NCBI RefSeq assembly: GCF_030167915.1
Contig: NZ_JARGNB010000006.1
Coordinates: 1-64,000, forward strand
From: Aquabacterium humicola
Lineage (GTDB): Bacteria; Pseudomonadota; Gammaproteobacteria; Burkholderiales; Burkholderiaceae_C
DNA length: 64,000 bases
Direction: 5' to 3'
Under the pieces are notes generated by a model. That model was given only the letters and a program-made list of their open reading frames with translations, was not told the DNA's origin and did not search any database. Each line of letters opens with the position of its first letter. Position 1 is the first letter of the stretch. Of this stretch, positions 7,625 through 16,530 are shown piece by piece. The position numbers and the translations under genes are program-made.

Positions 7625-9931
7625 ATGGGCCCCATCGATACCTGGACACTGCGGCGCGACAGCTTCGATCCCGCCACGCAGGCGCTGGACGCGACCCTCT
7701 TCGCGCTCGGCAACGGCTTCATCGGGCTGCGTGGTGTCGGCGACGAAGGGGCGCTCGGCGGCGCGCACGATGGCTGCTACCTCAACGGCTTCCACGACAC
7801 CGCCGACATCCACCATCCGGAGCACGCGTTCGGCCTCGCGCGCCGCAACGAGTTCATGCTCAGCGTGCCGAATGCGAAGCGGCTCGCGCTATGGATCGAT
7901 GGGGAGCGCATCGACCTTCGCCAGGGCGCGCTGCTCGGCTACGCGCAGGCGCTGGACTTTCGACGCGGGGTGCTCGAACGGCGCCTCGAGTGGCAGTCGC
8001 CGGGCGGCCGGCGCGTCTGCATCGAGAGCCGGCGCCTCGTCTGCCAGCAGCGGCGCACCCTGTGGGCCGCGCGCACCGAGATCGAGGTGCTGAATGGCGA
8101 CGCGGTGCTCACGCTGCAGCTCGGCATCGATGCGCGTGTCGGCAACCTCGCGGCGGGCGACGATCCGCGCGTCGGCAGCCACCTGAAGGAAGCGCCGCTG
8201 CTGCTGCAGTCGGCCGAACAGGATGCACACGGGTTGCATCTGCGGCAGCGCACGCGGCACAGCGGCCTCGCACTGCTGAGCAGCCTGGCCTGGACGCTGG
8301 ATGGTGACGAGGGCGCGGCGCTGCCCGCGCTCGATCCGGCGGACGGCCTTGCGCGCCGCTTCGAGCGCAGGCTTGCCGCGGGGCAGGCGCTGCGCCTGGA
8401 CCGCTTCGGCAGCTACCACACGAGCCAGGATGTCGCCGATGACGCGCTGCTGGCCACCGCGACCACCACGCTCGCGCAGGCGCGCCGCGATGGCTTCGAT
8501 GCCTTGTGCGACGAGCAGGCCGCGGTCCTCGAGCGCTATTGGAGCCAGGCCGACCTGCGGCTCGACGGCGATGACCGCCTGCAGCAGGCCCTGCGCTTCA
8601 ATGCCTGGCACCTGCTGCAGTCCGCCGGCCGCGACGGCCGCAGCAACATCGCCGCCAAGGGCCTGACCGGCGAGGGCTACGAAGGCCACACCTTCTGGGA
8701 CACCGAGGTGTACGTGCTGCCCTTCTTCGCCGCGACGCAGCCTGCCACTGCACGGGCCCTGCTCGAGTACCGCCACCGCCTGCTGCCCGCGGCGCGCGAA
8801 CGCGCCCGCGAGCTGGGCCACGCGCGCGGCGCGCGCTACCCCTGGCGCACGATCGCCGGCGGCGAGTGCTCGGCCTACTTCCTCGCCGGCACGGCGCAGG
8901 TGCACCTGAACGCCGACATCGCGCATGCGGTGCAGCTGTACTGGGATTCGAGCGGCGACGATGACTTCATGCTGCGCCACGGCGCCGAACTGGTGATCGA
9001 GACCGCGCGCATCTGGACCGAGCTCGGCCACCACGACGCGCGCCGCGGCGGCGCCTTCGTGATCCCCGGCGTCACCGGCCCCGACGAGTACACCGCGCTG
9101 GTCGACAACAACTGGTACACCAACCGCATGGCGCAGCGCCACCTGCGCTTCGCGCTGCGCGTGCGGGACTGGCTGGCCGCCGAGCACCCGTCGCGGCTGG
9201 CCGAGCTGACGCAGCAGCTGGTGCTCGATCCCGGCGAGCCGGCCGCGTGGCAGCGAGCCGCCGAATCGATGTGGCTGCCGCTCGACGCCACGCTGGGCGT
9301 GCACCCGCAGGACGACGGCTTCCTGCACAAGCCGCGCTGGACCCGTGCCGACACGCAGCACCCGCTGCTGCTGCACTACCACCCGCTGGAGATCTACCGC
9401 CACCAGGTCTGCAAGCAGGCCGACGTGGTGCTGGCGCTGCTGCTGGCCGGCGATGACATCGATGCCGGGACCAAGGCGCGCGACTTCGACCACTACGCCG
9501 CGGTGACGACGCACGACTCGTCGCTGTCGTACTGCATCTTCGGCGTCATCGCCGCCGAGATCGGCCGCCACGACCAGGCGCTCGACTACTTCGAGCGCAC
9601 CGCGCTGCTCGACCTGCACGACACCCACGGCAATACCGCGCACGGCGTGCACACCGCGGCGATGGCCGGCAGCTGGCTCGGCCTGGTGCAGGGCTTCGCG
9701 GGCCTGCGCTGGCCGGGGGGCCGCGCATCGTTCCGGCCGCAGCTGCCGGCGCGCTGGCAAGGTTATGCGTTCCGGCTGTGGCTGCGCGGCGCGCAGATCG
9801 AGGTCGCCGTCACGCCGGGCGACGTCACCTACCGCCTGCTGCACGGCGAGGCCGCGCGCTTCCTGCACCACGGCACGCCGCAGCGCCTGGACGCCGGGAC
9901 GCCGCTGCTGCACCTGCCGCTCCACCCCTGA
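7625..9931 (+). CDS. GH65 family alpha-glucosyl disaccharide phosphorylase
   Basis: A 768-residue cytoplasmic enzyme of glycoside hydrolase family 65. Members cleave maltose, trehalose, kojibiose or nigerose with inorganic phosphate, inverting the anomeric carbon to give beta-glucose 1-phosphate. The N-terminal beta-sandwich is followed by an (alpha/alpha)6 barrel with the family hallmarks KGLTGEGYEGHTFWDTE and VTGPDEY; the Glu of GPDEY (E488) matches the general acid position of characterised maltose phosphorylases. Length is normal for the family. The start at 7625 follows the ATPase stop by 4 bp. The beta-phosphoglucomutase gene comes 5 bp later, exactly what the product requires. Which disaccharide is used cannot be decided from the sequence by eye. 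Confidence 0.92.
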   Translation: MGPIDTWTLRRDSFDPATQALDATLFALGNGFIGLRGVGDEGALGGAHDGCYLNGFHDTADIHHPEHAFGLARRNEFMLSVPNAKRLALWIDGERIDLRQGALLGYAQALDFRRGVLERRLEWQSPGGRRVCIESRRLVCQQRRTLWAARTEIEVLNGDAVLTLQLGIDARVGNLAAGDDPRVGSHLKEAPLLLQSAEQDAHGLHLRQRTRHSGLALLSSLAWTLDGDEGAALPALDPADGLARRFERRLAAGQALRLDRFGSYHTSQDVADDALLATATTTLAQARRDGFDALCDEQAAVLERYWSQADLRLDGDDRLQQALRFNAWHLLQSAGRDGRSNIAAKGLTGEGYEGHTFWDTEVYVLPFFAATQPATARALLEYRHRLLPAARERARELGHARGARYPWRTIAGGECSAYFLAGTAQVHLNADIAHAVQLYWDSSGDDDFMLRHGAELVIETARIWTELGHHDARRGGAFVIPGVTGPDEYTALVDNNWYTNRMAQRHLRFALRVRDWLAAEHPSRLAELTQQLVLDPGEPAAWQRAAESMWLPLDATLGVHPQDDGFLHKPRWTRADTQHPLLLHYHPLEIYRHQVCKQADVVLALLLAGDDIDAGTKARDFDHYAAVTTHDSSLSYCIFGVIAAEIGRHDQALDYFERTALLDLHDTHGNTAHGVHTAAMAGSWLGLVQGFAGLRWPGGRASFRPQLPARWQGYAFRLWLRGAQIEVAVTPGDVTYRLLHGEAARFLHHGTPQRLDAGTPLLHLPLHP

Positions 9932-9936
9932 CCGCG

Positions 9937-10626
9937 ATGAACGCCGCCCTGCCGTCCACCATGCTGCAAGCCCCCAAGCCGCCCGTGCCGCCGCGCGCGG
10001 TGATCTTCGACCTCGACGGCGTCATCACCGACACCGCGCAGTACCACTTCCACGCCTGGCAGCGCCTGGCGGTGTCGCTGGGCCTGCCCTTCGACGAGGC
10101 CTTCAACGAGACGCTGAAGGGCATCGACCGCATGGGCTCGCTCGAACGCATCCTCGCGCGGGGCACCCGGGTCTACACGCCGCAGCAGAAGCTCGCGCTG
10201 GCGCGGCAGAAGAACGAGCACTACATCGCGCTGATCTCGACGATGGACGCGAGCCAGCTGCTGCCCGGCGCGCTGGACGCGCTGTGTGCCGTGCGCGGCG
10301 CGGGCCTGCGCATCGGGCTCGCGTCGGCCAGTCGCAATGCCGCGCTGGTGCTGACCCGGCTGGGCATCACGCGCTGCTTCGACCATGTGGTCGAGGTCGA
10401 GGACATCGAGCGGCCCAAGCCCGATCCGGAGATCTTCCTGACCGCCGCGCAGCGCCTGGGCGTGCGGCCGGTGCAGTGCATCGGGGTCGAGGACGCGGCC
10501 GCCGGCGTCGCGGCGATCAAGGCCGCCGGCATGTGGGCGGTGGGCATCGGCGATGCCGCGGTGCTGGCCCAGGCCGACGAGGTGATCCCGGGACTTCACC
10601 GCTTCGACATCGCCCGATACCTGTGA
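9937..10626 (+). CDS. pgmB: Beta-phosphoglucomutase
   Basis: A 229-residue HAD-superfamily phosphomutase converting beta-glucose 1-phosphate to glucose 6-phosphate through a glucose 1,6-bisphosphate intermediate. The catalytic loop FDLDGVITDT gives nucleophile D25 and acid/base D27. HAD motif II is in GLASASRN, and motifs III/IV in RPKPDPEIF and CIGVEDAAAG. The first 20 residues are a Pro/Ala-rich extension not needed for the fold; the ATG at 9961 would give a shorter protein. It is the last gene of the ABC-GH65 operon and links disaccharide phosphorolysis to glycolysis without ATP. Confidence 0.93.
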   Translation: MNAALPSTMLQAPKPPVPPRAVIFDLDGVITDTAQYHFHAWQRLAVSLGLPFDEAFNETLKGIDRMGSLERILARGTRVYTPQQKLALARQKNEHYIALISTMDASQLLPGALDALCAVRGAGLRIGLASASRNAALVLTRLGITRCFDHVVEVEDIERPKPDPEIFLTAAQRLGVRPVQCIGVEDAAAGVAAIKAAGMWAVGIGDAAVLAQADEVIPGLHRFDIARYL

Positions 10627-10663
10627 TATCACCCGCATTCATCGTTCGACACGAGGAGCGCGC

Positions 10664-11050
10664 ATGAAACGGGTCACCGGCATCGGCGGCATCTTCTTCA
10701 AGGCCCAGGACCCCCAGAAGCTGCGCGAGTGGTACCGCCGCCATCTCGGCTTCGAGCTCGAGTCCTGGGGCGGCGCGGTCTTCAAGTGGAACGAGCCGCC
10801 CACGCCCGACGGCGCGACGGTGTGGAGCCTGATGCCCGACAGCAACGACTACTTCGCACCGAGCAGCGCGCGCTTCATGGTCAATTACCGCGTCGACGAC
10901 CTCGATGCGCTGCTGCAGGTGCTGCGCGACGAAGGCTGCGAGGTCGACGAGCGCACCGAAACCTCGGCCGAGCTCGGCAAGTTCGGCTGGGTGATGGACC
11001 CCGAGGGGAATCGCGTCGAGCTCTGGGAGCCGCCGAAGCCCGCGGCATGA
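10664..11050 (+). CDS. VOC-superfamily (glyoxalase/bleomycin-resistance-like) protein
   Basis: A 128-residue single-domain protein of the vicinal-oxygen-chelate fold. The N-terminal strand and helix (GIGGIFFKAQDPQKLREWYR) and the C-terminal metal-ligand segment (DPEGNRVELWEP, with the final Glu as probable ligand) are typical. Proteins like this include small dioxygenases, lyases and resistance proteins; the substrate is unknown. It starts 37 bp after pgmB and may be read through from it, though it has no obvious role in disaccharide use. Confidence 0.8.
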   Translation: MKRVTGIGGIFFKAQDPQKLREWYRRHLGFELESWGGAVFKWNEPPTPDGATVWSLMPDSNDYFAPSSARFMVNYRVDDLDALLQVLRDEGCEVDERTETSAELGKFGWVMDPEGNRVELWEPPKPAA

Positions 11051-11163
11051 CGGGTGCGTGCGATGGCGTACAGAGCGCGGGTCCCGCCAGGCGCATACTC
11101 GCCCAGTAGCGGCCCTGGTGAGGCGCCGTCTTCGTCCATCACAGAAACAGCGCAGGCGCACCC

Positions 11164-11385
11164 ATGACCGAGGTCCAGACTTTCCAGTTCGAACAGTACG
11201 AGCTGACGTGCAGCGCGAAAGCCAGCGACAACGGGCGCTTCGAACCTTTGCTGGTCATCACCAAACGCGTCTGGCCCACCCGGGCGCGGACGATCGCGGT
11301 GCGCCGGGGCAGCCACCCGTCGTTCGAAGGCGCCATCGCCGCGGCGCGCGCCCAGGGCCTCGAGTGGGTCGCGAACTACGGTTGA
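11164..11385 (+). CDS. Small conserved-looking hypothetical protein
   Basis: A 73-residue basic, soluble protein with no family I recognise. It begins MTEVQTFQFEQYEL and contains a basic core (TIAVRRGSHPSFEGAIAAA). Codon use follows the neighbouring genes with G/C at third positions, which supports it being real. It stands alone between a VOC protein and a convergent membrane protein. Confidence 0.55.
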   Translation: MTEVQTFQFEQYELTCSAKASDNGRFEPLLVITKRVWPTRARTIAVRRGSHPSFEGAIAAARAQGLEWVANYG

Positions 11386-11435
11386 GCGTCAGGCACCGTG
11401 CGCGACGCGCGTGCCGCGCGCCGTGGGTCCGCTGA

Positions 11436-12203
11436 TCAGCACGGCACCACCCTCAACGCCGCACCGAGCACCTGCAGCACGGCGTTGATCAGCAGGGTGG
11501 TGATGCGCGCCCGATTGAACGCGACGTCGACCAGCAGCGCGATCACCGCAAGCAGGTAGCCCACGTACGCGAATCCCACGTACTGGCCGAAGACGATCGT
11601 GTGCAGCCAATTCTGGTTGACGAGGTAGACGGTCGCGGTCAGCAGGGTCGCCGCCAGCAGCAGCCCGGCGGGCAGCAGCAGTTGAACCGCGCCGGCGCGG
11701 CGTGTGGCGAGCAGCGCGATCAGCGCGAACGCCAGCGCATTCGTGCCGCTGAAGATGCGCAGTTCCCGCAGCAGCTTCGCGCGCACCTGCGCGTAGGCGG
11801 TCTCGACGAAGTCGGCCAGCCGCTCGCGGATCTGCTGCAGCGACTTCAGGCGTTCGTCCTGGCCGCGGCGCGCGGCGTCGACCAGGCGCTTGCGGCATTC
11901 GCAATCGGCCTTCAGCAGGTCGGCGACGGCCGATGCCACGCGCGCCGGCACGTCGGCTTCGATGCGTCGGCGCTCGGCCTCGATCTCGGCATCGGTGCGG
12001 CCCAGCGCCTTCTGCGCCAGCACGACCAGCTTCGCGTTCGACAGCACCTGCACCTTCTCGCCGACGCGGCGTTCTACCTCGATGCGCACCAGCTCGCGCG
12101 CCGCCTGCTCGATCCACAGCGGCTGAACGACGCTGATCAGCAGGATCAGGCCGAACACCGCCGCGCCGCCTGCGCCGATGCACTGCAATGCGCGTCGCAG
12201 CAT
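11436..12203 (-). CDS. Hypothetical integral membrane protein with a coiled-coil insert
   Basis: A 255-residue protein. One N-terminal membrane segment (about 8-28) is followed by a charged helical region at about 35-150, probably periplasmic, containing a CEC pair (CECRKR). Four hydrophobic segments fill the C-terminal part (about 155-245). I do not recognise a family. It lies 5 bp downstream of the DUF2007-like gene on the same strand, so the two are probably co-expressed. Confidence 0.7.
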   Translation of the reverse strand: MLRRALQCIGAGGAAVFGLILLISVVQPLWIEQAARELVRIEVERRVGEKVQVLSNAKLVVLAQKALGRTDAEIEAERRRIEADVPARVASAVADLLKADCECRKRLVDAARRGQDERLKSLQQIRERLADFVETAYAQVRAKLLRELRIFSGTNALAFALIALLATRRAGAVQLLLPAGLLLAATLLTATVYLVNQNWLHTIVFGQYVGFAYVGYLLAVIALLVDVAFNRARITTLLINAVLQVLGAALRVVPC

Positions 12204-12208
12204 CGCGG

Positions 12209-13021
12209 CTACCTCGCGGCCGGGTCGATGCGCTGCGTGCGGGTCACCGCGCCGCTGCGGTCATGGTGCAGCCGGGTGTCGAGCCGGCCGTCGCCATCGC
12301 CGTCGAGCTCGGTGGACTCGACACGCCCGAGGCGCAAGTGCTCGCGGCGCAGCACGCGGCCGCTGCGTGCATCGATGAAGTCCTGCGACTTCAGCACGCC
12401 GTGTTCGTAGAAGGTCAGCAGGTCCGGCAGGCCGTCGCCGTCGGTGTCGGTCTCGCCGGAGATCACGTTGCCGCGCTCGTAGCGCAGGCGCGTCTCGAAC
12501 GTGCCGTCGAAGTCGTCGTCGGCCTCGGCCGACGCGATCTGGCCGCGGCGGTCATAACGCTGGATCAGATCGGCCTTGCGGTCGACGTTGCGGTCGATGC
12601 GGGCCTCGACCAGCGTGCCGGCCGGCGAATACGTCCAGCGTTCGTCGAGCACGCCGTCGCGGTCGTGGTCGATGCCGTCGACCGTCGCCGGCGCGCGGAA
12701 GAAGGCCCACGAGCCGCCGATGCCGACGGCCAGCGCCAGCGCCGCGGCGGTCCAGGCGCGGCCGCTGCGGCCCCCCGGGCGATGCGCGGGCGCGGCGCTC
12801 GGCTCGTCGACCTGCGTCGCCTCCCAGCGTTCGATCGCCGCCCGGGCGGCGGCGACCTGCTCGTCCTCGGCGACCAGCCGCACCAGGCGTCCGGCCGGTA
12901 GCTCGCCGATCGCGCCGCCGAGGAACTCGCCGTCCAGCCGCGTGAAGATGCCCTGCTGGCGCAGCAGGTCCTGCAGCATGTGCGCCTCGATGGCGTTGGC
13001 GGCTTCGTAGACGGTCTTCAT
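12209..13021 (-). CDS. DUF2007-like N-domain fused to D-x-D-x-D-G repeats
   Basis: A 270-residue protein. Residues 1-70 (MKTVYEAANAIEAHMLQDLL onward) match the DUF2007 type of small putative signalling domain. A membrane segment follows at about 90-110 (AWTAAALALAVGIGGSWAFF). The remaining 160 residues hold five spaced acidic loops, including DHDRDGVLDE, DDDFDGTFET, DTDGDGLPDL and DGDGDGRLDT. These resemble calcium-binding EF-hand-like or thrombospondin type 3 loops. The topology suggests a cytoplasmic sensor head tied to a calcium-stabilised periplasmic tail. It starts 11 bp after the Sel1-repeat gene ends. Confidence 0.72.
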   Translation of the reverse strand: MKTVYEAANAIEAHMLQDLLRQQGIFTRLDGEFLGGAIGELPAGRLVRLVAEDEQVAAARAAIERWEATQVDEPSAAPAHRPGGRSGRAWTAAALALAVGIGGSWAFFRAPATVDGIDHDRDGVLDERWTYSPAGTLVEARIDRNVDRKADLIQRYDRRGQIASAEADDDFDGTFETRLRYERGNVISGETDTDGDGLPDLLTFYEHGVLKSQDFIDARSGRVLRREHLRLGRVESTELDGDGDGRLDTRLHHDRSGAVTRTQRIDPAAR

Positions 13022-13031
13022 GCGCCGAGTT

Positions 13032-14963
13032 TCAGCCCGGCACCGAATCGGCCGGCGGGGCGACGGGGCGGTCGCGCCGCTGGTGCTGCGCGCGCCGCAA
13101 CGCGCGTGTGCCCTGCAGGCCGTAGCCGCCCAGTCCGGCCAGCAGCAGCCAGGTCAGCAGGCCGGCCTTCATCAGCAGCGCTGCCGGCAGGCCGACCGCC
13201 GTGGCCAGCAGGGCGACGCGGGCCGGGTGCCAACGCCGGATCGGTGCGACCCTGTCGCCGATCGGCGGCGATGCCGGCCGCTGCGGCTGCGCGTCGCGCT
13301 GGCGCCGCCGGCGCGATGCGAGCGCCCCCGTCACCGAGGGTGCTTCGACCAGCGCGTCGACCAGCGCCTGGACCTCGATCTGCTCGCCGGGCGCGAAGCG
13401 CAGCGCGATGCGCGACGCGGCCCCGCGCCGCTGCGCCAGCAGGCTCAAGGCCTTGGCGGCCACCAGGTCGCGCTCGGCCGCCGCGCCGTCGGCGGCCATC
13501 GCACCCAGCGCGGCGAGGGCTTCGGCATGGAACTGGTTGGCCGCGTGGCCGAACCATTGCCAGGCCTTCATCTCGTTTCGCGGCACGCCCTGGCCGTCGC
13601 GGTGCATGCAGGCGAGCGCGTACTGGGCCTCGGTGATGCCTTGTTCGGCGGCCAGTTCGAACCACAGCGCGGCCTGGGGCCAGTCGCGCGGCACGCCGTC
13701 GCCGCGGCGGTGCAGGGCACCGAGCGCATTTCGCGCGCCGGCATGGCCGTGCCGCGCCGCATGCGTGTGGTGGCGCGCGGCGGCGCTGAAGTCGCCGGCG
13801 GCTTCGGCTGCCTGGCCCCGGACGAAATGCGCCTGCGCATCGCTGCCGGGCGGCAGGGTGCGGCCGAGCATGCGGTCCAGCGCCTCGGCGGCTTCGGGCT
13901 CGCCCGCCGCCGCGGCGCTGCGGTACCAGCGTTCGGCCTGCAGCAGGTCCTGTTCGAGCACGTCGCTGTCCTCGTACAGCCGCGCGAGCGCCAGCTGCGC
14001 CGGTGCATGGCCGCCCTTGGCCGCGCGCTGGGTCCAGCGCGCGGCCAGTGCCGCATCGGGCGCCGCGCCGCGGCCCTCGGCGATCAGGCCGGCGAGCAGG
14101 TGCTGGGCGATCTCGTGGCCGTGGTCGGCCAGCGGGCCGAGCAGGCGCCGCGCGGCCGCGTGATCGCCGCAGCGCAGCGCGTGGTCGGCGTCGTCGAAGT
14201 GCGCATCGACCTCCCTGCAGCAGGCATCGATGGCCGCCAGCAACGCGCCGGCGTGGCTGTCGAAGCGGCGCAGCAGCTGGTCGGCCGCGGCGGTCGCCCC
14301 GGGGCCGACCTGTTCGCGTACGCGGCGGCCGATCGCGGCGTCGCGCGCTTCGCGCGGTGCATGCACCACGCCCAGCGGTCCGGCGTGCCAGCCGGTCGCG
14401 GCGCACAGCAGCGCGCAGCCGACGACGGTGTTCTGGCGCAGGCCCTGGCCGTGCAGGTAACACTCGGCCAGCGCGTACATCGCCTCCCGGTTGCCCTCGG
14501 CGGCGAGGTGGCGGAACTCGGCCACCGCGGTCGCATGGTCGCCGTCCAGCCGCGCGGCCAGACCCTTGACGCAGGCGCCGCGCGCACCGATCGCGTAGAC
14601 CCGGCCGTCCGACAGATGCGCCTCGGCGGCCTGTTCGTCGAGCACGTTCAACCCCAGCGCGAGCGCTCGCGCGACGACGGTCAGCTGCACCTCGTCGAGG
14701 CGGTCGCTGCGCGCCAGACCGATCGGCCACACCGCGTGGCCGGCGGGTGGCACCCGCAAGGCATCACTCCACACGCCCGGTTGATCCGGGGTGACCGGAT
14801 AGCGCTGGCGCAGTTGTTCGGCCAGCGTCGCGAAGTGCATGCCGGCGGACACCGGCGACGGGCGGCGCTGCTGCAGGTAATCGACGAGCGCGACGGTCGC
14901 GTCCAGGCTGCCGGGCAGCGTGACGTCCTCCGGTTGCGCCCAGACTTGCACGACGTAGCTCAT
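13032..14963 (-). CDS. Sel1-like (TPR) repeat protein with C-terminal membrane segments
   Basis: The ATG at 14963 (MSYVVQVWAQPEDV) is chosen over longer in-frame starts because upstream residues are Arg/Pro-rich shadow coding. The product is 643 residues. An N-terminal domain of about 150 residues (VWSDALRVPPAGHAVWPIGL) is followed by Sel1-type repeats at about 170-480, seen as A-x-x-G-x-x-x-A-x-x-x-L-(A/G) motifs such as AAEQGITEAQYALACMHRDG. Hydrophobic segments lie near the C-terminus at about 590-625. Sel1 repeats are protein-interaction scaffolds. The partner is unknown. Confidence 0.8.
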   Translation of the reverse strand: MSYVVQVWAQPEDVTLPGSLDATVALVDYLQQRRPSPVSAGMHFATLAEQLRQRYPVTPDQPGVWSDALRVPPAGHAVWPIGLARSDRLDEVQLTVVARALALGLNVLDEQAAEAHLSDGRVYAIGARGACVKGLAARLDGDHATAVAEFRHLAAEGNREAMYALAECYLHGQGLRQNTVVGCALLCAATGWHAGPLGVVHAPREARDAAIGRRVREQVGPGATAAADQLLRRFDSHAGALLAAIDACCREVDAHFDDADHALRCGDHAAARRLLGPLADHGHEIAQHLLAGLIAEGRGAAPDAALAARWTQRAAKGGHAPAQLALARLYEDSDVLEQDLLQAERWYRSAAAAGEPEAAEALDRMLGRTLPPGSDAQAHFVRGQAAEAAGDFSAAARHHTHAARHGHAGARNALGALHRRGDGVPRDWPQAALWFELAAEQGITEAQYALACMHRDGQGVPRNEMKAWQWFGHAANQFHAEALAALGAMAADGAAAERDLVAAKALSLLAQRRGAASRIALRFAPGEQIEVQALVDALVEAPSVTGALASRRRRQRDAQPQRPASPPIGDRVAPIRRWHPARVALLATAVGLPAALLMKAGLLTWLLLAGLGGYGLQGTRALRRAQHQRRDRPVAPPADSVPG

Positions 14964-15079
14964 GAAGGCCGGCAGGTTGCCAGAGGCGGCCGTGCGCCGG
15001 CAAGTGCGCCGGGGCCCGCCGGAGCGCGGCAATGCCCCGTTCGTCGGCAGGCCCTTCGATCGCGGGGTCAGCCGCCGCC

Positions 15080-15142
15080 GGGCCGCCCCAAGGCGGCTGG
15101 CGTCCCCTCGGGGGGCAGGAGCGAAGCGACGTGGGGGTCCAC
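15080..15142. repeat. GC-rich intergenic palindrome with a C4TCG6 core
   Basis: The stretch GTCCCCTCGGGGGGCAGGAG, followed by a GGGGG-rich 3' arm, separates the Sel1 and metallopeptidase-like genes. A related sequence in the opposite orientation lies at 52959-53010. Similar elements with CCCCTCGGGGGG are common between genes in Burkholderiales genomes. It could act as a transcription stop or mRNA stabiliser. Confidence 0.5.
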
Positions 15143-15844
15143 TCAGTCCTCGATCGCCAGCCCGGCCGTCCACAGCGGCTGGGCGGCACCGAAGATGCTG
15201 CCGCGGCCGATGCCTTCGCGCGCCAGCGCCAGCCAGGCCAGCGTGTCGTGGTGGCTGCCGGGAACCAGGTCGCGCTCGCGCTCGGCCTGCAGCCAGGCCC
15301 GCAGCGGCGCGTAGTCGTGCGGCCGGTGTTGCTCGATCCAGGCCAGGCCGACGAGGTCGGCATAACCCTCTTCGCGCCGGGCTGCTCGCATGCCGAGGTA
15401 GGTGGCGCGCAGCTCGGGGCTGACGATGCTGGCGTCCGGCGGCGAGAAGCCGGCCGGCAGGCCGTGCCAGGCGCCGTCGACCCAGCGCCGGCAGTGACCG
15501 AGCTCGTGCGCGGCCATCATCTCCAGCGCCGCCTCCTGCAGACCGGCGGGAATGCGGTCCAGCGTGGCCTGCGCCTCGGGGTTGCCGCGCATCGACAGCA
15601 CCAGCTTGCAGCGGCCGTTCAGGTAGGCCAGCGCCAGCGGCGCGGCGCCGGGCAGCGGGTTCGGCTGCACGATGATGTCCAGCGGCAGCTTCGCGTCGCG
15701 CGCAAAGGCCAGTACCGGTGCGGCGCCCTGCAGCCAGCGCTGCTCCAGCACGGTGAGATCGGCGGCACCGGCGGGCAGCAGGACGGCGCCGAGCAGCGCC
15801 GCGCCGGCGCGGCGCACGAGGCGGGCGACGCCGGCGACGCTCAC
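15143..15844 (-). CDS. Exported HELGH-motif protein (putative zinc metallopeptidase)
   Basis: A 233-residue protein with a signal-like N-terminus (about 1-28). The motif AAHELGHC places an HExxH zinc site at H113-H117. No further glutamate ligand can be assigned with confidence by eye, so activity is a prediction. It starts with GTG overlapping the stop of the L,D-transpeptidase gene (GTGA), so the two are translationally coupled. That pairing suggests a role at the cell envelope. Confidence 0.7.
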   Translation of the reverse strand: MSVAGVARLVRRAGAALLGAVLLPAGAADLTVLEQRWLQGAAPVLAFARDAKLPLDIIVQPNPLPGAAPLALAYLNGRCKLVLSMRGNPEAQATLDRIPAGLQEAALEMMAAHELGHCRRWVDGAWHGLPAGFSPPDASIVSPELRATYLGMRAARREEGYADLVGLAWIEQHRPHDYAPLRAWLQAERERDLVPGSHHDTLAWLALAREGIGRGSIFGAAQPLWTAGLAIED

Positions 15845-16530
15845 ATCTGCCCCGCCGCGCTCAGGCCGAACTCGACCTGCCAGTCACGCGTTTCGGGCAG
15901 CACGTACACGACGCCGCGGCCGCGGCCCAGCGTCTTCGCGACCACCTGCTCGTAGAAGCCCTCGCTGACGACGATGCAGCCGTAGGACACGCGTTTGTCG
16001 TCCGCGCCGGGCGTGACCAGCCGCTGCGCCCGTTGTTCGGCCGACGGCCCCGGACGCACGCGATGGATCGCGATCGCGGCGTCGTAGTCGACCCAGACGA
16101 TGGCCTCGCCCTTGTCGTTGCGCCCGGGCACCGACTCGAAGCGGCCCGATGGCGTGGTGCGCTCGGCCGGCGCGATCAGGTTGACGGGCTTGAGCCCGAT
16201 GCCGGGCACCGAGTCGTCGCCGCGCGCCAGACCCAGCAACGCGGCGGTGGCGCCGACGAGCCGGCCGTCCGGCCCGAAGACGTAGAGGCGGGCGAGCTTC
16301 TTGTCGACGATCGCGAACGGGCGGCCTTCGGCGTTGCGCTCGGCATAGGCCCATTGCGCGACCGCGCGGGCCTCCGGCGACGCGGCCTGGCCGCCGAAGT
16401 CGACGCGGCGAGCGTCGCCCGGCGCTGCTGCCATGGCGCCGGCCGCCCCCGCCGCGATGCACAAACCGATCCCGACCGCGCGCAGCGCGCTCAACCATCC
16501 CATTCCCGCAACCCCGCCCGACAGTGCCAA
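15841..16530 (-). CDS. L,D-transpeptidase (YkuD-domain) family protein
   Basis: A 229-residue exported protein. The hydrophobic N-terminus (about 10-35) ends in a plausible signal-peptide site; the ATG at 16503 would shorten it by nine residues. The catalytic region has H156 (AIHRVRPG) and the nucleophile C185 in RVSYGCIVVSEGF, matching the H...S-x-G-C pattern of this family. These enzymes make 3-3 crosslinks or attach proteins to peptidoglycan, although divergent members have other roles. It is divergent from the TonB receptor gene. Confidence 0.85.
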   Translation of the reverse strand: MALSGGVAGMGWLSALRAVGIGLCIAAGAAGAMAAAPGDARRVDFGGQAASPEARAVAQWAYAERNAEGRPFAIVDKKLARLYVFGPDGRLVGATAALLGLARGDDSVPGIGLKPVNLIAPAERTTPSGRFESVPGRNDKGEAIVWVDYDAAIAIHRVRPGPSAEQRAQRLVTPGADDKRVSYGCIVVSEGFYEQVVAKTLGRGRGVVYVLPETRDWQVEFGLSAAGQM

